Below are positions 60,475 through 64,000 of a stretch of DNA of 64,000 nt, piece by piece. The first letter of the stretch is position 1. Every line of letters starts with the position of its first letter. The notes under the pieces are model-generated. The model saw only the letters and a list, made by a program, of their open reading frames with translations. It did no database searches and was not told the origin of the DNA. A program made the position numbers and the translations under genes. The stretch is from NCBI GenBank assembly GCA_030737875.1, contig CM060912.1, positions 456,200,310 through 456,264,309 of the forward strand, written 5' to 3'. The stretch is from Allium sativum (Eukaryota > Streptophyta > Magnoliopsida > Asparagales > Amaryllidaceae).

Positions 60475-62033
60475 TCTACTAAGGTGACTAGAAGTTTCCC
60501 CTCTACTGAGCCTATCCATGATGTTTGAAATCTGTGGATCCTCTCGCTGTGAAGTTCCTATCTGATCCAAAAGAGTAGGTCGCACCTCTAGTGATGCCAA
60601 TAAACCAGTTGTAAAACTCGGTGGAGGGTCTAAAATCAAAGGTCGATATGAACTCCAAGCTTTTCCTCTCTACAAAAAGAGGACTAAACGTCATCCTCTG
60701 CCTATTCAATGTGTCTGCCACTACCCCTTGCCAAGGGTATAAGCGATCTCAAAGTCATAGGATGCTAGGAACTCCATCCATTTTTGTTGCCTCGAATTGA
60801 GATCCTTCTGCGGGAGGAAGTACTTGAGATGTTTATGATCGGTGTACAACTCAAATTTCTCTCTAAGCAGATAACAGCGCCAAGTCTTAAGCGCAAATAC
60901 TATGGCAGCTAACTCCAAGTCACGGGTAGGGTAGTTCTTCTCATGAACTCTGAGTTGTCTACCTCCATAACAAACTACCCTTCCCTCTTGCATTAGAACC
61001 ACACCAAGCCCTGTACCACATGCATCAGTGTATACTGTGAACACTTTGTTTCCATCGGGCAAGGTTAAGACCGGAGCTGTTGTCAGATCCCTCTTCAATC
61101 GCTGAAAAGCATCGTCACCATCTACATCCCAAGAAAATGTCAAATTCTTCTTCGTCATCCTGGTGAGTGGGGTTGATATCTTTGCGAAGTCTTTAATGAA
61201 CTTCCTATAATAGTCCGCAAATCCAAGAAAACTCCTCACCTTCGTTGCATTCTTTGGGACTTGTCAATCTTGAACTGCAACTACCTTCGTAGGATTTACA
61301 GCTGTCCCACCTTTGAAGACCACATGCCCTAGAAATCTAACTTCCTTTCTCCAAAAATGGCATTTGGATAACTTCGCCTTAAGCTTATGTGCACGAATAG
61401 TTTTCAAAACCACCCGTAAGTGCCAGGCATGCTCTTCCTCACTTTTTGAGAAAATCAAGATATCATCAACAAAGACCACACAAACTTGTTCAGAAACTAC
61501 CGGAACACTCTACTCATCAGATCCACAAAATATGCAGGTGCATTAGTCAATCCAAAAGGCATGACTAACCACTCGAAGAAACCATCTGGATTTCTGAAAC
61601 TGGTCTTGTCTATACTGTCCTCGATCACCCTCAACTAAAGAAACCCCATGGCCAAGTCTAACTGGAAGAAAATAGATGCACCAACAAGCTGGTCAAACAG
61701 ATCATCTATCCTTGGAAGTGGGTGCCTATTCTTCTTAGTGAGTTTATTCAACTCTCTATAATCCATACATAAGCAAAGCGAACCATCCGCCTTAGTAGCG
61801 AATACCACCAGAGCACCCTATTCTGATATGTTTTGCCTAATAAACCTCTACTCAAGTAGCTCCCCTACTTGCTTGCTGGGCTCCCTCCTTTCTTTGGGAG
61901 CCATGTGGCACCCAGGAAATGCCACTGGCTTTGCATTGTCCACCAAGTATATACGGAAATCGATCTCGCGCCTCGGAGGTAAGCCCCGAACCTCCTCAAA
62001 AACATCAGGATACTCATAGACTACTGGTACAGA
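60475..62033 (-). pseudogene. pol: Tekay-B reverse transcriptase and RNase H
   Basis: Minus strand. Reverse transcriptase: 61850-61560 reads [43 protein letters not shown] with stops; FVDDIL lies at the start of 61479-61264. RNase H: 61239-60721 reads [42 protein letters not shown] stop and frameshift near 60721 separate it from ADTLNRQRM and the linker to integrase, which ends at the solo LTR. An in-frame stop at 61264 (just after VAVQD) is another lesion. Clear homologue of Tekay-A, inactive. Confidence 0.87.
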
Positions 62034-63251
62034 TCATAGATCATCGATAGATGCATTAAGTGACCCTAGGAAACTAAGAATGACAGACCCCTTAGGGTCA
62101 CAAGAAATCTCGAGGGTCCTCCCATGGCAAGTCAAAAATCTAACGACCCTCCTCTCACAATCTAGAATTGCACCATACATGGCTAGCCAATCCATCCCTA
62201 AAATCAAACCATAACCCCTGAACCCAAGCACATATGCGTCGCACTCAAACTTGGCGCCCAACATAGATATCTTCGAACCCCGACAAATCATAGATAAATG
62301 AGCCATACCACCAATGGGGTTTGAGACAACTATGGGATCCAAAACAAAACTAGTACTAAGGTGCAGAGACTCAACCAAATTATCAGATATAAAAGAATGC
62401 GAAGCGCCAAAATCAAAAAGAGTTCTAATAGGGTGATTGGAAAGAGAAATCAAACCTTCAACAAAAAATTTCCTACCTCTATCTGGAACACTTGTCACGA
62501 GAGCATGCACCTTCCCTCCAGAAGATCCTGCCTTCTGGCCCTGTCCTTGCCTCTTCGGGCAATCCTTAATCAGATGTCCGACCTCCCCACAATGAAAACA
62601 AGCATTCTTCTTTCTCTTGCAATCCTTGATCACATGACCCACTTGACCACAATTATGGCATTTCCTCTTGTCTTGAGCTTTGTCGTTCTTCCTGCCCTTC
62701 TTTTGCCGTTATTGTCCATTCTTGGGCCACACTTTCTTATTTTGCGGTTCCTCAACCTTAGCCTCTTTCTTTTCACCTTTATCTCCTTCGTGCATTAATG
62801 CCATATCAACTAGATTCTAAAAAGTTTCTCCCATTGGAATATGAGACATAGCCAACCCATGAAGGGGTTCATTCAATCCTTTAGAAAATCTCAAAGCTTT
62901 CTTGTGTGGGGTATTCACTAGTTCCAAACCTTGCCAATTGATTAAACTTACTGATGTATTCTTTGACAGACATGCCTCCTTGCTTTAACGCCAAAAACCA
63001 TTCCATCTGCATACTTTGCTCGGATTGAGAAAGAAACTTCATTTCGCAGCTCTGTCGCGAATCATCTCAAGTCTCTACTGGACGTCCTGCTTGGGTCACT
63101 TCCCATCGAAATGAAGCTTCATCTTTCAGCTGCCAAAAAGCCAACTGAATCTTCCTATGGTTGTCAACCTCAAAAATCCCAAACAAATCCTCCTTCTCTT
63201 TGAGCCAATTCCTTGCTTCTACAAAATTCTCTGTCCCTCAGAATGGCTTCC
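62034..63251 (-). pseudogene. gag: Tekay-B gag and protease, cut by a later insertion
   Basis: 62642-62034 (minus) begins in the first zinc knuckle (GHVIKDC), continues with CFHCGEVGHLIKDC, and then the protease. Its active site reads [12 protein letters not shown]: the usual D-S-G has become D-F-G, so it is probably inactive. Upstream, 63246-62645 gives gag core pieces ([40 protein letters not shown]) with several stops. The frame stops at 63251 where the LARD-3 LTR begins, matching codon ~66 of Tekay-A gag. Confidence 0.83.
63247..63251. other. expected target duplication (CTTCC) left of LARD-3
   Basis: Five bases directly before the LTR start TGTGACGACCGGG. The partner should lie right of the window. 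Confidence 0.45.
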
Positions 63252-64000
63252 TGTGACGACCGGGAATTCCGCTGCGATCCGAATCAGTCGCTAAACCGAT
63301 TAAGACCGTTTGAAACGCCTGATTGTTTTGAGAACAAGACAAAATAGAACGCGGACGGAAGAACATTTCATTGTATATTACAACAATTCCATCAGATTAC
63401 AAGAATATATAGAGTATAAATGAATCAATATTACACAGAAATATCAGAGATTTAAATTACATTTAAATACGCAGCAGCGGAAATAATACAAAACACAACT
63501 AGAAGGAGATATATGGATACAAAGCTTTTCGGATATCGTTCCAGCTGTAAACCAGGATCCTGTGAATATAAATCTGCAAAACCAAAACTACTAGCTGCCC
63601 GTGTCAAAATAGGGGCACCCAGAGTTTAGGTTAAAACAATAAACTCCAGGTCAGTCATGGACTGGTAAGAGAACTAAAACAGTTATTATTCTTTATTTTA
63701 AAGTTAGGTAAATCAAGGGACCACGCTGTATAACACGGAATGGGTTTCCTCCCAAGAATACCAGTGCATAAAACAAAACAGCGCAATGCTAAATAAAGAA
63801 AAATGAAGCTATTATAAGACCCAGGTCCTATCACACAATGCAACGCAAGCCGGGGGATAGGGTTTTCCCTTATAATAGCCAAACATGCTTAGTACGTTTA
63901 AAATAAATCATTTGATACTATTATAAGTGTATAGTGTCAAAAAAATTTCAAATCATAAGTATCAATCATAGACGGCATAACATCCCATGCTACTATGTCG
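63252..64000 (-). mobile_element. LARD-3: start of a third giant-LTR type repeat, inserted in Tekay-B gag
   Basis: On the + strand it starts TGTGACGACCGGGAATTCC. It then parallels the left end of the LARD-2 LTR at 25075 and, reverse-complemented, the right end of the LARD-1 LTR: shared pieces include GCAGCGGAAAT, AACCAGGATCC, ACTAGCTGCCCGT, GTCAGTCATG, and CACGCTGTATAACACGGAATGGG (near 63722, in shorter matching blocks). It continues past the window edge. Whether it is part of a full element or a solo LTR cannot be seen. Confidence 0.75.

Larger units (their letters stand above)
52393..63251 (-). mobile_element. Tekay-B: older decayed chromovirus-type element, interrupted twice
   Basis: Minus-strand element. 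Its 3' LTR is 52393-55111; the interior runs right through integrase, RNase H, reverse transcriptase, protease and gag to 63251. A solo LTR splits pol at 57119-60474, and a LARD-type LTR cuts gag at 63252, so the start of gag and the 5' LTR are outside the window. The protein fragments are close to Tekay-A's but full of stops and frameshifts. GAGCC at 52388-52392 is the expected left target duplication. Confidence 0.85.

Overview
This window is plant nuclear DNA, most likely from a eudicot with a repeat-rich genome. It is AT-rich and consists almost entirely of LTR retrotransposons in several nested layers. The evidence is methionine-initiator-type primer sites, polypurine tracts, 5-bp target duplications, Ty3/gypsy pol with a chromodomain, Ty1/copia remnants and a probable Helitron end. 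I found no intact host gene, rRNA, tRNA gene or CRISPR array. The species cannot be named from the sequence alone.

Left part (1-31010): a pile of insertions. LARD-1 (+ strand) has LTRs of about 6.1 kb around a non-coding interior of only 1.5 kb. Its 3' LTR is split by an 8.76-kb Tat-like gag-only element (11034-19788) whose coding sense is the minus strand. That element carries a decayed, apparently spliced ORF on the opposite strand. LARD-1 abuts, at 20236/20237, a truncated LTR of LARD-2 (- strand, 5.9-kb LTRs, 1.5-kb interior). The simplest reading is that LARD-1 jumped into LARD-2. LARD-2 in turn interrupts a Ty1/copia element whose 3' end survives at 31011-31575.

Middle (31576-39490): low-complexity AT-rich DNA. 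It holds a Helitron-like 5' terminus at 35456 (minus strand), a possible captured exon at 31970-32316, a decayed minus-strand copia element (35457-37340) lacking its reverse transcriptase, and microsatellites.

Right part: Tekay-A (39496-51328) is a complete chromovirus-type element with a perfect ATACC target duplication and nearly identical 3.35-kb LTRs. Even so, its gag carries stops and a frameshift, and its pol has one stop. Tekay-B (52393-63251, minus strand) is an older decayed relative. It is broken in pol by a 3.36-kb solo LTR (57119-60474, TCTAC duplication) and in gag by the start of another LARD-type LTR (63252-64000).

The most interesting structural signal is a pair of ~100-bp hairpins in tandem in the LTRs of all three Tekay-type families. 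Their stem sequences differ between copies but keep pairing, so base changes are compensated. A second compensated hairpin lies in the LARD-1 LTRs. GC-rich palindrome arrays of different sequence occupy the same place upstream of the TATA box in each Tekay-type LTR.
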